Below, piece by piece: positions 1-11,253 of a stretch of DNA of 64,000 nucleotides. The number at the start of each line of letters is the position of its first letter. The first letter of the stretch is position 1. This DNA is from Calonectria ilicicola (lineage: Eukaryota; Ascomycota; Sordariomycetes; Hypocreales; Nectriaceae): contig CP085825.1 of assembly GCA_020809705.1 (NCBI GenBank), positions 248,001 through 312,000 on the forward strand. Reading direction: 5' to 3'. Below the pieces are notes generated by a model, which searched no databases, was not told the origin of the DNA, and saw only the letters and a list, made by a program, of their open reading frames with translations. The translations under genes were made by a program, and so were the position numbers.

Positions 1-771
1 GGTTGGATTGATCGGTAGAGGATGCAACTCCTCAAGGGATTCAAGAATAGAAGAAGTCTTGTCTGGCTCAACGGTGGAAACTATGGTGGCATCAAGTGGA
101 GGCGAGGAGGAAGCAACTTCTAGAGCACTGCTGAATTCTTTGTGGAACACCATACCAGAAGCCCCGTCACCAATGGCATGGTGGTAAATGAAGGAGGCCG
201 TAAACTCGTCTTCCGCCCCAGGAGCTTGCAGAATAATTAAGCGCCAGAAGGGCAAGTTACCGAATTCAGACTTGAAATCGGTATTGTGCTCCTTCTGCAA
301 GATTGCGTCGAGTTCCTCATCTTTCCCTTTTGCAGCGCCATTTACAGGCTGGGATCGTCTGAGAAAGATGATGCATTGGGTAAGATCAATTGAAGAGAGC
401 GAGGCAAAGAAAGTCTCCGGTGTGTCTTCATTGACAGGGATAGCGAATAGTACCCGGTGCTTACGGAGGACATTTGCTACCGCGGTGAAGATGAGGTGAC
501 GCAAGTTTGTCACAGTCGGAGAGGACGAGGAGATTTTGTATTCCGCCGAGAGGCCGACGTTGTTGAAGAAGCCGAGGTGGTGGCAGCAAGCTGAGACCTG
601 TTCAAGTTTGCCTTTGGTAATGTGTTAGACAACAAGTTCTGATAGGTCACCATGGTGTTTGGTGGGTTGAAACATGCCTAAGGGTCTGAGCGTTTCCAAT
701 TCCTGAATTTTCGGCATCTCGCTGAGGTGAGATTCCAACTGGGAACTGGATGATTGGTTTGCTTGGGACAT
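1..771 (-). CDS. Alcohol acetyltransferase-like (AATase/BAHD-type) enzyme, C-terminus outside window
   Basis: The minus-strand gene starts at the ATG at 771 and runs off the left edge. Exon 1 is 771-678 and exon 2 is 611 to below 1. Spliced, it reads an LRPLGKLEQVSACCHHLGFFNN-type start (typical of the alcohol acetyltransferase family) followed at about 165-185 by HHAIGDG, the HxxxD(G) catalytic motif of acyl-CoA-dependent acyltransferases. About 234 residues lie inside the window. The intron (677-612, 66 nt) begins with GC instead of GT, contains CTAAC and ends AAAG; without it a TAA interrupts the frame. The gene is divergent from the isocyanide synthase hybrid, with a shared promoter, so it probably acylates that product. 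The family is confident; the substrate is inferred. Confidence 0.8.
612..677 (-). other. GC-AG intron of the acetyltransferase gene
   Basis: Read on the minus strand, the segment starts GCATGT and ends CCAAAG, with CTAAC 16 nt before the 3' end. Removing its 66 nt joins codons for LRPLG to KLEQVS, restores the family's N-terminal motif and eliminates the in-frame TAA. No GT donor in this stretch gives a usable frame. Confidence 0.75.
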
Positions 772-1774
772 GACCAACAGTTGAGACTGCGGAATGGGGT
801 CAAAATTTAGCTGGAAGCGGGATTTTCAGACGAATGGGAGAGAAACTAGGTTGGTCTATATATACACTAGTACTACAATTGGAGAAGTCTACCTGCCGTT
901 GGGAGAGTCGGACAATTGCGTTATTGTATAACCGGCAGTGCACGGGATGGATCAAGACGACAACTCGGGAGGGACCTTCATGGTGACACAGTGCGCAACG
1001 GCCTGATGCACATTGCTTAGCCGCTGCAACCTATTGTCTGAAAATAGGGTGCCCGAAACACCAACGCAGCACCAACATCCACCCGCCGAACTGCGCTGCC
1101 CCGTGGCTATGTGACACAGCAACCGGAATCGTCGCTTTCTTTTCAGCTTGGCCATGGCCCATCAGTCCGGTGCCAAATCACAACCTTCACTGTTGCCAAG
1201 CCAGTAGCGTTGGCCTAAGTTTGCTCATCCTGGGCTGCGTCGGCAATCCACCTTTTTGCATGGGCGCTGGATGCATGCACGCCCTGTCACAAGCGCTGAC
1301 AATTGGCCTCAAATTTGTCTCAAATGTGCTCTGCGGGCGCTAGTTGGTCGGGGCTCCCCGTACGCTGCGAGCAGGCAACATGGCATTTCGCACCCCGTAC
1401 TCCCCATCTTTAGCATCACCGCGCATGGGGCTATGGGATTAGGATTCCATTCCTGTCCTCACATCAGACCGGCATCGCCCGCTTACTCCGGCAAGGCGCC
1501 GTGTCGCGGCTAACATGGGTCAACGGTCGAGGTGTCTGGTACAACAGACATGTGCAAATTCTTCACTCTCGCGAGCGCTGATATATATCGGTTGACTTCA
1601 TCGGTCCCGTGGTCCAGCTAAAGTTTGTTTCATCTATATTATCTCCCGCTTTCCCGCTCCATCTGCACCCTCCAACTTAGTGATCTGCGAACTTGCAGTG
1701 CGTTTGATACCCCATATCATACCTTAAATCTTTTTTAAATTTTTTAAATTCTTTCCTTCCTTCCTTCCCAGATA
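772..1774. promoter_or_regulatory. Shared divergent promoter of the acetyltransferase and isocyanide synthase genes
   Basis: About 1 kb without a credible gene separates two divergent starts. A TATATATA tract at 857-864 suits the minus-strand gene (start 771) and an ATATATAT tract at 1581-1588 suits the plus-strand gene (start 1775). A CT-rich repeat of TTCC units at 1751-1768 lies just before the plus-strand ATG, as in many fungal promoters. Short open frames here show no protein-family signal. Confidence 0.6.
1220..1227 (+). promoter_or_regulatory. Candidate copper-responsive element (Mac1-type, TTTGCTCA)
   Basis: The 8-mer TTTGCTCA equals the yeast Mac1 copper-response consensus TTTGC(T/G)C(A/G). 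It lies 548 bp upstream of the isocyanide synthase start and 449 bp upstream of the acetyltransferase start. A related TGTGCTCT is at 1325-1332. One 8-mer is weak evidence alone; the context of a CrmA-like gene, known to be induced by copper starvation, is what makes it notable. Confidence 0.4.
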
Positions 1775-4700
1775 ATGTCTCAGACCGTTGACATGGCGGT
1801 GGAACCTGTCGACGCCAGCCCTGTTGCTGTTGCCAACAGCGACTCTGTCGACTCTTCACAAGCTATCAACCAAGTCGATGACATCTCTCGCCAAATCTTG
1901 GAAATCATTTTTGAGTATGCACTCAACAAATTTGATGATTCTAAAGATCGGCTGGAAAATGGCGCGGACAAGTTCCAATCCGTCATCGCTGAGTTTGTCA
2001 AGGCAGGCAAGCAAGTTGAATCATGCCTCCCCGCATTCCCATTCAAGTCTGCAAACAAGGTTTACAAGGTTCTCGGTAATCTACCCGACAAGGCCGAAGA
2101 ACTGGCCCTTAGCAGGTTGAACACCATGTGCAAACGTATCAAGGACATTTACGCACCTGGAGCTCACGTCACCATCATCTCAGATGGCATCACATACAAT
2201 GGTAAGTTTGCTTCCATGATCATCATTAATACCTAGGCTAATATTATTAGACTTGCTATGCATATCAGACCAAGACACTTGGGCCTACGGAGAGGCTCTC
2301 CGCAAGATGGTCATCCAAAAGAAGTTTAAGCACATTAGCTTTTGCAGAATAAAGGACCTCCTTGACTTCCCCCTACCAGAGAAGATTGGCGAAATCACCT
2401 ATGTCGCCAACTGCACCAACTTCCGCAGACTGCTGCTGAATAAGCACGGCAGACCCGACCTTAATATCGACCATGAGATCGCCAACAACCCGGACACAAA
2501 ATTAACCTACCTTGGATACAAGCGGTTCTTGGAGTCTGATTTAAAACACATCTTTCCTCTCGGAGTGGATCGAACCGCCAACGGTTACAAGAGGGATTGC
2601 AAGTTTCTTGCTAAGCAGATGTTAATACGAGGTGATGTAAGTGAACATGGACATTCTTTTAGTCAATCAAATTTCTGACCTTTCTATTCTATATAGGCCT
2701 TTGCTGGTGCAGTGAAGCAAGCATTCCCGAACCATCTCCGACTTTCCATTCATGAGTCGGTAGCCGGTAACAAGTTGTCAGTATGCTTGCTTAACACCAA
2801 GACCGGATTCACAACCCCATGGCATTGCAGTGTTGCTCAATTAGCCGATGGAGAGTGGGTCAGCGCTCCCATGGGTGAGTTTAACAAGGATGACCGGTTG
2901 GAGCTCGTCTATGAGGATGGCCGCCCCAGCTACTTCAAAGAAGTATCGCGCGAGAGAGATGCCCTCGGTATCACTCAGGAAACAGCCAGTTACCTGCGAC
3001 CAGCCACGCCCGTCAGCGCCAGTGGATATCTGAGCGGAGCATCTACACCCAAAAGACATTCCCCTTCACCTTCTCTTGGCTCACCCAACAACTCCATCTT
3101 CTCACCCCGCGCAAAAGGTAAACACAGCGCAGCCACCACACCTGAAACACAGTCTCCTCCCACTTTCGCCTCGAGCCGTCCCGATTCCATCGTGGAAATT
3201 AAATTAAACAGCGTCGCTTTGTCCGAAGACATCAATGAAGCCACTGCTACACCATACGGCAAAAGGTTGATCCCTCAAATCATGGACAACCTTGCTGCTG
3301 CCGAACCAGAGCGTACCGTTTTCTCTTTGACCAAGCTTTCCGGCGATGCTCTTGATTTTAGACACGTTTCTGCCCGCGAGTTCACAAAGGCAGTTGACAA
3401 GACAGCTTGGTGGCTTCAAAACCAAGTGGGCAAGCCCGAGTCGATCCAAGCTGTGGGATACATTGGACCTCGTAAGTTATAAAAAGAATGACTGTACCGA
3501 AATTATTTATTCATACTAACTCTCCAACTCGTATAGATGATTTGCGGCACATTCTTTTAACATATGCCTGCGTCAAGGCCGGCTATGCGGTAAGACTATG
3601 ACATTCCATTTGCGCGTCCGTAATTAGGTAACTGAATTTTTTTAGGCATTGTTTCTCTCACCTAAGAACAACACCGAAGGTGCACTGGCAGTTCTTGAGG
3701 CAACTAAATGCAACATTTGGGTCAATGCTAGTGAGGTTTCCCCAGTGCCTTTAGTCAAGGAAGTCCTCGAGAAGCGTGATATGAGCGTTCTACAACTCCC
3801 TTTGCTTGATGAGCTTCTTGATGCCGAGTCAACAGAGCCCTTTCTATACACCAAGATATTTGAAGAGGCCATTGATGAGCCCTTTTGCTTCCTACATACA
3901 TCTGGAACTACAGGCGTTCCCAAGCCTATTCCTTGGTCCCACGGACTGATTGGTACTATGGATGCGGTGCGCCTACTGCCGCCAGTTAAAGGTGACGACG
4001 GTTTGCTCCCTTGGACAACTAACTGGAAGGAGGGCGATAGGATCTACTCGTCATTTCCTATGAGCCATGTAAGAATTTCATAATTTCTGGAGTAGGGAAT
4101 TGGCTAGCTGACATCAACTACAGGGTGCCGGTATCATTATGGATATTCTCATGCCCGCTCTCTTCAACCTGCAATGCATCTTGGGACCGGTTGGTGTGCT
4201 GCCCAATGTGAACTTGGTAGAGACTCTTGCGGAACATGCCAAGATTGACATCTGGAGCATGGTTCCCTCTCTTTGTGATGAGGTTGGCGAAACACCTGAC
4301 GTGTTGGCCAAGCTCAAGTCATCCAAATTTATCTGCGCGTCTGGCGGGCCTGTGAGTCCAGTTAGCGCTGGCAAGGTCAACAAGGTTATTCGAGTTTTGA
4401 ACTTGACCGGCACAACCGAGGGTCTATTCATTGGCAACTTGGTGCCGCAAAGGGAGGACTGGTTCTGGTTTTGCTTCCACCCATACTCTGGATTTGAGTT
4501 CAAGCAGGTCGATGATGACACCTATGAGCACTGGATTCATCGCAACGAACACTGGCCATTGTTCCAGGGAATCTACCACACTTTCCCAGAGAAGCAGTCA
4601 ATCAACTTCAAGGATTTGTACATGAGACATCCTACCAACCCCAACCTGTGGGCCTTCAAAGGTAGAAGCGATGACCTCGTCGTACTGTCCAACGGGTACA

Positions 4701-6952
4701 AGATCTCACCTCTTGAGACAGAAGCCTTTGTTACTACTCACCCTGCAATTAACGGGTGTCTGGTTTTTGGAACTGGAAGGCCCCAAGCTGGCCTGCTTAT
4801 TGAGCTCAAGGACCCCTCGCATAAGACGGACGAGCTCGTTGACAGCATTTGGGAAACCGTCAAGAAGGCCAACTCCATGTCTCGGCACAAAAACCAGCTG
4901 CTGCGAGACTTTGTCACTTTTGCTGAAGCTGACAAACCTTTTATCCGAACCGACAAAGCTACTGTGAAACGACCTGCCACATTGGCACTGTACGCTGATT
5001 TCATTGAGAGATTCTACAGCTCTCGGAACGACGATCTCCCGAGTAATGTCACCATTGATACGACTTCAATTGAGTCAATCGAAAACGGGGTGCGTGATAT
5101 CATCGCCTCATCACTCCCAGAAATCCAGGGGGCTACCCCAGAAATGAACTTGTTCGATCTTGGATTGGACTCTCTTGGTGCCTTTGCCGCTGTCAAGACC
5201 ATCCGAGCAGCCACCGGGTTAGGTGAAAAGATTGCTCCCCGTCACGTCTATGCCAACCCCACTATTGCCGGTCTTTCTGCTACTGTGGCACGTCTTGCAG
5301 CCGAGTTGAAGAAGGCAAATGAAGGGGATTCATCTCACAAGGTGGTCGACGATGACGCGGCCAAGTTGAACAGCATGATTGCGCAACACAGGGCGCGACA
5401 GTCCTTCAGGCTGAATGCTCTGGACTATGTCAACCCAAACCATGGCATGGGTTTGGAATTCTACTTCCCACTACGTGAGGAAGTTACTTTTGAGCAGGCA
5501 TTTGAAAATCTTCAGGAGGGTCTCAATCGCACATTCGATTTGATTCCAGCTCTCAGCGGCAAAATGATGCACTGCTCAGAGCAGGAGACTGGCTACACCA
5601 AGGGAGACCTCTGTGTTACAATTCCTCCACTGCACATGGCCGCCTCAGCCCGAAACCGCCTAGTGTACAAAGATCTCAGCAATGTTCTACCCTCCTTCGA
5701 CAAGTTGAGAGATTCGGAATTTGCACCCTCTGCCTTCAAAGACAGCCTTGTCCTTCGAGATGATCCATTTCCCAAGTTCCCTGCCGACATTTTCTCGGGG
5801 CAGGCCAATTTTGTTGAGGGCGGCTGTATCGTTGCCGTTGATCTGAACCATTGCTGCCTTGATGGCCTTGGCGTTATGATCGCTATCAGGGCCTGGGCCG
5901 AGAACTGCAGGTATTTGCAAGGCGACAAGTCGGCGACATGTGATTGGTTCGACGCCGAAAGCTTCAATCACAGCCTACCAGAAATTATTCACGAGCAGGA
6001 GGGCTGGGTTAAGCCGCTTAGCGAAGTCGATCCTGGGACTTGGGGCTTCTTGCCATTCTTGCCCCCTGATGACGAGGACCAGACCAACGCATCCGCAGAA
6101 GATTTGGTGGCTGATAAGAGTGCTCTAATTACAACAAAGCCTTCGGGTGCAAATTCGCTCCCTCCTCGGCCCATTTTCCCCTTGCACTCTGTCTGGCCAC
6201 TACCCCGTGCCGAAAGGTGTCTCAAGACAACCTTGTTCCTCATCAAACCTGAGAAGCTGGAGAAGATGAAGCAAGATGTTATGGCCGACCCCGAATCCAA
6301 GGGCGTCATCACCTCCATCAGCGACATTGTACAAGCCTTCTTCTGGCGCGCTGCTATCCGGGCACGATACCGTGTAGCCAAAGAGGTCCGCAAGCAGTCT
6401 TTTGGACCTGACGACATGTCTATCCTCGAACTTCCCACTGACGGCCGACCATACTTCTCTTCCTTACTCCCATCGACGTACATGGGAAGCTTGCTCATTC
6501 TAAACCGATCCAGCATGCCCACAGAGACGCTCTGCTCTCCAGAGACAAGTATCGGGCAAATCGCGTACTTACTCCGCCAGTCTGCCGCGCGCATTACTCC
6601 CTCTGTGGTGCATGATGCATTTACCATTCTGCAATCTCTTCCTGATCACAGCAGATTCTCGACGGCTAATATGGGTCTCGAGCATATGCATGCCATGATA
6701 TCTAACATGATGCTATTCCCAATGAATGACATCTGCTTCGGAGACCAGTTCTTCGGCAACGGAGGGTCGCCCGAGTCGATGCGGCCGCAGCTAGAGCGGG
6801 GCAACGGTCGGTTCCGATTTTTGGTGATTTTCCCTATGAAGAAGGACGGCGGAGTAGAGCTCGTGTTGGGCACGCACCCTGAGGAGCTGGAGATGTTTAA
6901 CGCGGACGAGGAATTCACCAAGTATGCAGAGCTTGTAGACACTAGCTGCTAA
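1775..6952 (+). CDS. crmA: Isocyanide synthase-NRPS-like hybrid (ICS-A-T-acyltransferase), CrmA-like
   Basis: Six exons: 1775-2201, 2251-2636, 2697-3471, 3537-3589, 3646-4068, 4124-6952; 1630 aa. Every junction is GT-AG and keeps frame. Residues about 35-330 form a Dit1/PvcA isocyanide synthase domain (SDGITYN, CISDQD and FPNHLRLSIH segments), which in characterised members turns an amino acid into an isonitrile. Residues about 470-1000 are an AMP-binding domain with TSGTTGVPKP at about 633. A thiolation domain follows with LGLDSLG, whose Ser1038 would carry phosphopantetheine. The last ~520 residues are a BAHD/transferase-like domain with HCCLDG (His1264, Asp1268, HxxxD). This order is that of A. 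fumigatus CrmA, a copper-starvation-induced enzyme. Substrate and product cannot be read from the sequence. The flanking acetyltransferase and transporter fit a cluster. Confidence 0.9.
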
Positions 6953-7566
6953 TCAATCATTGCGCGGAAATTTGTTGGGTCTAGATTTACTGGAGATGAG
7001 ATTGTTAGATGAAAATTTTTACTAGGAGTTTTTTTTTTTAAGTTGAGGTTGAATAATTCTTTTTTAGATATTTCCTTACTCCAGAATAATCCGTCGTAGC
7101 TGCATCCCTTGGGTATTTTTCGCAGATGTGCCAAACTATACTGAATGAGATGATCCGCCCAAAAACGCTGGAGCTTCCCAAGGTTTCCAATGCTATGAAA
7201 AGCTATCATAAATAAACGTCCGATTACCAGAGGATGGTGTCACGCAGGCATCAAACAGCTTGCGTCTAAGAGCAAAACAGGAAGCGGCAGAACTCAGGCT
7301 TACATGACAAGACCTTGCCAAGCCCTGCAGAATGCGCAAGTTATTTACGCGCTAACCAGGCTGTGCATGAGGGGCCACAGAATGAGCAAGTTCATTCATT
7401 GGGTATCTCTATTCTCCACTCGATGACATGGCTGACCTATTTCAGCGCCCGTCCTCGCCCGCTGACAAGAGACGAATCTCCCGGTCGCCTCAATTACTTT
7501 GCGAGTCTTCCACCTTGTCTTTCCTATTTTCTTCCTTTTTTTTTCAAGGTACAATCTATACGACCT
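6953..7566. promoter_or_regulatory. Intergenic region, 3' end of hybrid gene and promoter of MFS gene
   Basis: It is AT-rich near 7010-7060 and pyrimidine-rich at about 7518-7550 just before the MFS start. TGAGCAAG at 7383-7390 is one base from the reverse complement of the copper element seen at 1220. No gene is recognised. Confidence 0.45.
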
Positions 7567-9318
7567 ATGAGGTCACCACCCAAAACTTCTACGGGCGACT
7601 CGCCTAGCCCCTACACTCCCCTTCTCAGCGATCACAATCAGGATGCGAATTCAGATGCTGGCGACGATGGCGGGTCTGCCCCAGTTTCCGATGCCCAACC
7701 CGGCGTCCAGAATATCGAAGCTGTGACTATGGCTTGGACCACTAGAGCTCTGGCTTCTGCATACGTCATGATCTGGCTGATCTATTTCGCCGAAGGGGTT
7801 CTCTCCGGCACTATGAGTATCCTCACGCCCTATGTCACTTCCACCTTCGCCCTCCACTCGCTTACGCCCACAGTCGGTATCCTGAGCAGTGTCATTGGCG
7901 GTGTCACCAACCTCACTCTGGCTAAGATCCTAGATGTTTTTGGTCGCCCGCAGGGTTACCTTTTTTGCATCCTGCTTGCTACGGTCGGACTTGTCATGAT
8001 GACTATGTGCAATAGCGTCGAGGCTTACGCTGCGGCCCAAGTTTTGCAGACGGTCGGAAACAATGGGATTCAATACAGCCTAACTGTTTTCGTTGCCGAC
8101 ACTTCGTCTCTGCGCAACCGGGGATTGATGCAAGCCATTGTGAGCTCACCGAATCTGATTGCGAGCATGTTGGCTGGTCCGATATGCTCGTGGTTTCTGA
8201 ATGGACTCGGTTGGCGCTGGGCATTTGGGACATTTGCAATTCTCATACCTTGCGTCACGCTTCCTCTTCTGAGTCTTTTATTGAACAACTATCTGAAAGC
8301 CAAGAAGCTGGGGCTCATTCCAAATTGCAAAGAAGATGACAATCACACAACCATGCAGTCCTTTATCCATTACTGCCGCCAGTTCGACGCTGTGGGCCTC
8401 ATTCTGCTATCCTCTAGTGTTGCCCTATTTCTGCTACCATTTAATCTATATACAATACAAGATTTGAATCCAGTACTTGTTGTTGGAATGTCAATCATCG
8501 GCATTTTACTCATTGTCACTTTCGTCATTTGGGAGAAGTATTATGCCACCATTACTTTCATACCCTACTCACTGCTCCTCGATCGTACCGTTTTGGGTGC
8601 CTGCATACTATCGACTACGCTATTTATTAGTTTCTGGTGCTGGAATAGCTTCTTTAGCTCTTACCTGCAGGTAGTCAACGACCTTAGTGTGGAGAATGCC
8701 AGCTATGTTGTGCAATCATATGCGGTCTGCTCCGTTATTTGTGGCATTGCCGTCGGCGTCTTGATTCACAATACTGGCCGATTCAAGCCCGTGTGCCTCT
8801 ATGTCGGAATTCCACTGAGTATCATTGGCTCTTGCTTGATGATGTATTTTTGCAAAATCGGAAGCGGTGTTGGCTATATCATCATGTGTCAAATATTTCT
8901 GTCTATTGCCGCAGGCACCATCATGGTTTGTGACGAAATTGCGATTCTAGCTGCCGCTTCACATCAACATGTTGCTGTATGTTTGGCCGTGTTGGGGATG
9001 TTCGGCAACATTGGCGGCGCCATTGGCCTGACTGTTGCCTCTGCTATTTGGCAAAACATCTTTCCCCAAAGGTTAATGAAATATTTGCCTGCAGAAGAGC
9101 TCCCAAATCTGGCCAAAATCTATGCGAACATCTCAACTCAACTGTCATATCCAGTTGGGTCGGAGACTCGAATTGCAATTCAGAATGCCTACGGAGATGC
9201 TCAAATGAGAATGTTGGCTGTGGGGAGTGCAGTTTGGGTTGTGGGCTTTATCAGTGTTTTGGTATGGCGTGACATAAATGTTATTAGCGTTAAGAAAAGC
9301 AAGGGACATGTTTGGTAG
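7567..9318 (+). CDS. MFS transporter of the siderophore-iron transporter (MirB-like) type
   Basis: Intronless frame, 583 aa from the ATG at 7567. The frame stays open upstream to 7315, but the polypyrimidine tract before 7567 and the hydrophilic Ser/Asp-rich N-terminus favour 7567. It has a cytosolic N-terminal tail of about 60 residues and then 12-14 hydrophobic segments. WTTRALASAYVMIWLIYF, the SSVIGGVTNL region, TVGNNGIQYSL and the YLQVVND loop are characteristic of fungal siderophore transporters. It follows the isocyanide synthase by 614 bp on the same strand. It may export the product or import a metal-product complex; which one is inference. Confidence 0.85.
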   Translation: MRSPPKTSTGDSPSPYTPLLSDHNQDANSDAGDDGGSAPVSDAQPGVQNIEAVTMAWTTRALASAYVMIWLIYFAEGVLSGTMSILTPYVTSTFALHSLTPTVGILSSVIGGVTNLTLAKILDVFGRPQGYLFCILLATVGLVMMTMCNSVEAYAAAQVLQTVGNNGIQYSLTVFVADTSSLRNRGLMQAIVSSPNLIASMLAGPICSWFLNGLGWRWAFGTFAILIPCVTLPLLSLLLNNYLKAKKLGLIPNCKEDDNHTTMQSFIHYCRQFDAVGLILLSSSVALFLLPFNLYTIQDLNPVLVVGMSIIGILLIVTFVIWEKYYATITFIPYSLLLDRTVLGACILSTTLFISFWCWNSFFSSYLQVVNDLSVENASYVVQSYAVCSVICGIAVGVLIHNTGRFKPVCLYVGIPLSIIGSCLMMYFCKIGSGVGYIIMCQIFLSIAAGTIMVCDEIAILAAASHQHVAVCLAVLGMFGNIGGAIGLTVASAIWQNIFPQRLMKYLPAEELPNLAKIYANISTQLSYPVGSETRIAIQNAYGDAQMRMLAVGSAVWVVGFISVLVWRDINVISVKKSKGHVW

Positions 9319-9751
9319 AACTTTTCTTTTCATCTTTATACAGAGCCGTGATCGACCGACTTATGATTGAATCCTGAAAAATACCGACTAGTTCCAAAAG
9401 GATGTGTCAAACCTTTAAAATATAAGTGGACCAAACAGTACCATGACTATAAGTATCGTACAACCTAATGATAGATTCGCCGCCACTTTCGGTCGATTTT
9501 AGGACTGATATAATCTCTTACCTTGATTTTGCATCATTGATTCACTGAATTGTCTTAAATTACCAATAAATGGTGTTCATCCGCTCTTTCTTTTCTTTGT
9601 TCACGCATAGTCAAGCCACACAAAATGGCTGAGTCATCGATGTGCTTCTGATGAGCTACGCCAACAAAGAAACTTCCTACAAAAATAACTTGATTCATCA
9701 AATAAAGTGAATATAAAGAAATTCCTACATACTTAATCCAAGGCCACAGCA
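9319..9751. other. Intergenic, no gene seen
   Basis: AT-rich sequence between the transporter stop and the next ATG. Short frames on the minus strand have no recognisable content. Confidence 0.5.
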
Positions 9752-11253
9752 ATGGACTCCAAAGGCTGTATACAGGCATGGCTTTCGGAGATCAGCCCAC
9801 TCTGCGAAGTGAGTATTGATTTCGTCCACGAACCGCAATCATCACCAACCATGCCTCCAAACAAGCGACCTCGCACCGACTATTCAGATTCAACATGGAA
9901 TCGCCCCTCAGATCCTGTTAGTATCCACGCAGTTGGCACGGTGGAAACTCCTAGCGCAGTAAAGAGCGCACGGGAGAGCCTCCTTCACCTAAAAGGCAAC
10001 CGAATCATCTCAATGGATTTGTTCGACAGTGATGATTGTCCGTTACCTCTTTCTGATCTGGTTAAATCTATCAGGCAATATAGCCGTGGCGAAAAGATAG
10101 TTTCTACCAAAGATTTCGTCAGTCCATATGCCCGTTGACAACAAGAAAATGTTATTAACTCGCCCTATAGAATAAAATACATGATATCAAAGATATTCCA
10201 CGCTTTACTAAAACCATAACCGAATTTATGGAGGGACGCCCTATCTATGAAGATGTCACCGATTACCGTGAAAGTATTGGCGATTTACCACCATGGAATT
10301 CTCTTATTCGTATCCGGGACAATGCCGCTATTTGCCATCGAGACCAACATTCGGAAGCGGCTTGGAACACTGAAGTGCACTATCCTCTTTTAGTTGCTGC
10401 GCTTGACCATGCCAAGTGCAACCTGGCAGGGCCGGATGGGAAATTCCTAGAATTCAAAGTAGCCCCCCATCTTATGTGAGTACTTTCTTGAGTTTATTCG
10501 CCTTCCACTGTAATCCATTTACCTAACATTAGAAACAGCACAACGGCTTCAATCGCATTACCATATATGATCACATTGAATGGGAAAAGATACGACAAAA
10601 AGGTAGATTTTGGGATTTGCATTGAGCCTCGGTATAAATCCGCACTATATTATGCACTGGAAGATGCCGCCATGAAACTCGGCCACAATTCTCTAAGTCA
10701 TAGCTCATATGGTGCAGTTAGACTAAACCCCCTCAGTCTAAGTATTGAAACCAAGAGAGTCGAGGACTGGCCGACTGCCTCGGTTCAAATCGGGACCTGG
10801 TTTGCAGCTCATTGGGCTCACATCAGCGAGATTCAAAGAACCTTTGGAGATACAGCAACAGCTGCTGGTGGATCTGAGTCAAACAATGCTGTCCAGACTG
10901 GCTCTAAGGATAGTTCTACGAATCAACGAGGCTCAACTTGCCAAGATTCTGTCAATCTTCCCGAATCTTCGACGTCAACAAAGTCAAGTTCGTGTGGCTC
11001 AAAGCCGCCAACATATCTCCCCGGTGTTGTTGTCCAAGGTCACATTTGGTATTTCATTGCTGCAACCCAGAAAGAAGTTCCTAATACTAAAAAGCGGGAG
11101 ACCATAGTTTGGCATCGAGTTGTAATCGGCTCCACAGAGACTCTCGAAGGGATTTGCAAGCTTGTTGTGTCATTGCAGCGGTTGGCTAATTGGTCAGCTT
11201 TTAGCTATTTCCCATGGCTACGATCGTCTATTGAAGTAGCTGAAATCGAGTGA
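9752..11253 (+). CDS. PD-(D/E)XK nuclease-like fungal protein
   Basis: Three exons: 9752-10117, 10171-10475 and 10533-11253 (463 aa). The last acceptor could instead lie 6 nt downstream, at 10538, also in frame. The protein opens with MDSKGCIQAWLSEI, typical of a large, poorly studied fungal family with a PD-(D/E)XK-like fold. After WNTEVHYPLL comes KVDFGICIEP (Asp249), then a beta strand with SIETKR (Glu296-x-Lys298), matching the D...ExK metal-binding signature. A Ser/Thr-rich low-complexity stretch lies at about residues 335-370. No biochemical role is established for the family. It sits between two transporter genes and shows no sign of belonging to the isocyanide cluster. Confidence 0.75.

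Noticed and set aside
5989..6627. A 212-codon minus-strand frame inside the isocyanide synthase hybrid gene
   Set aside because: It is a shadow of the transferase domain exon.
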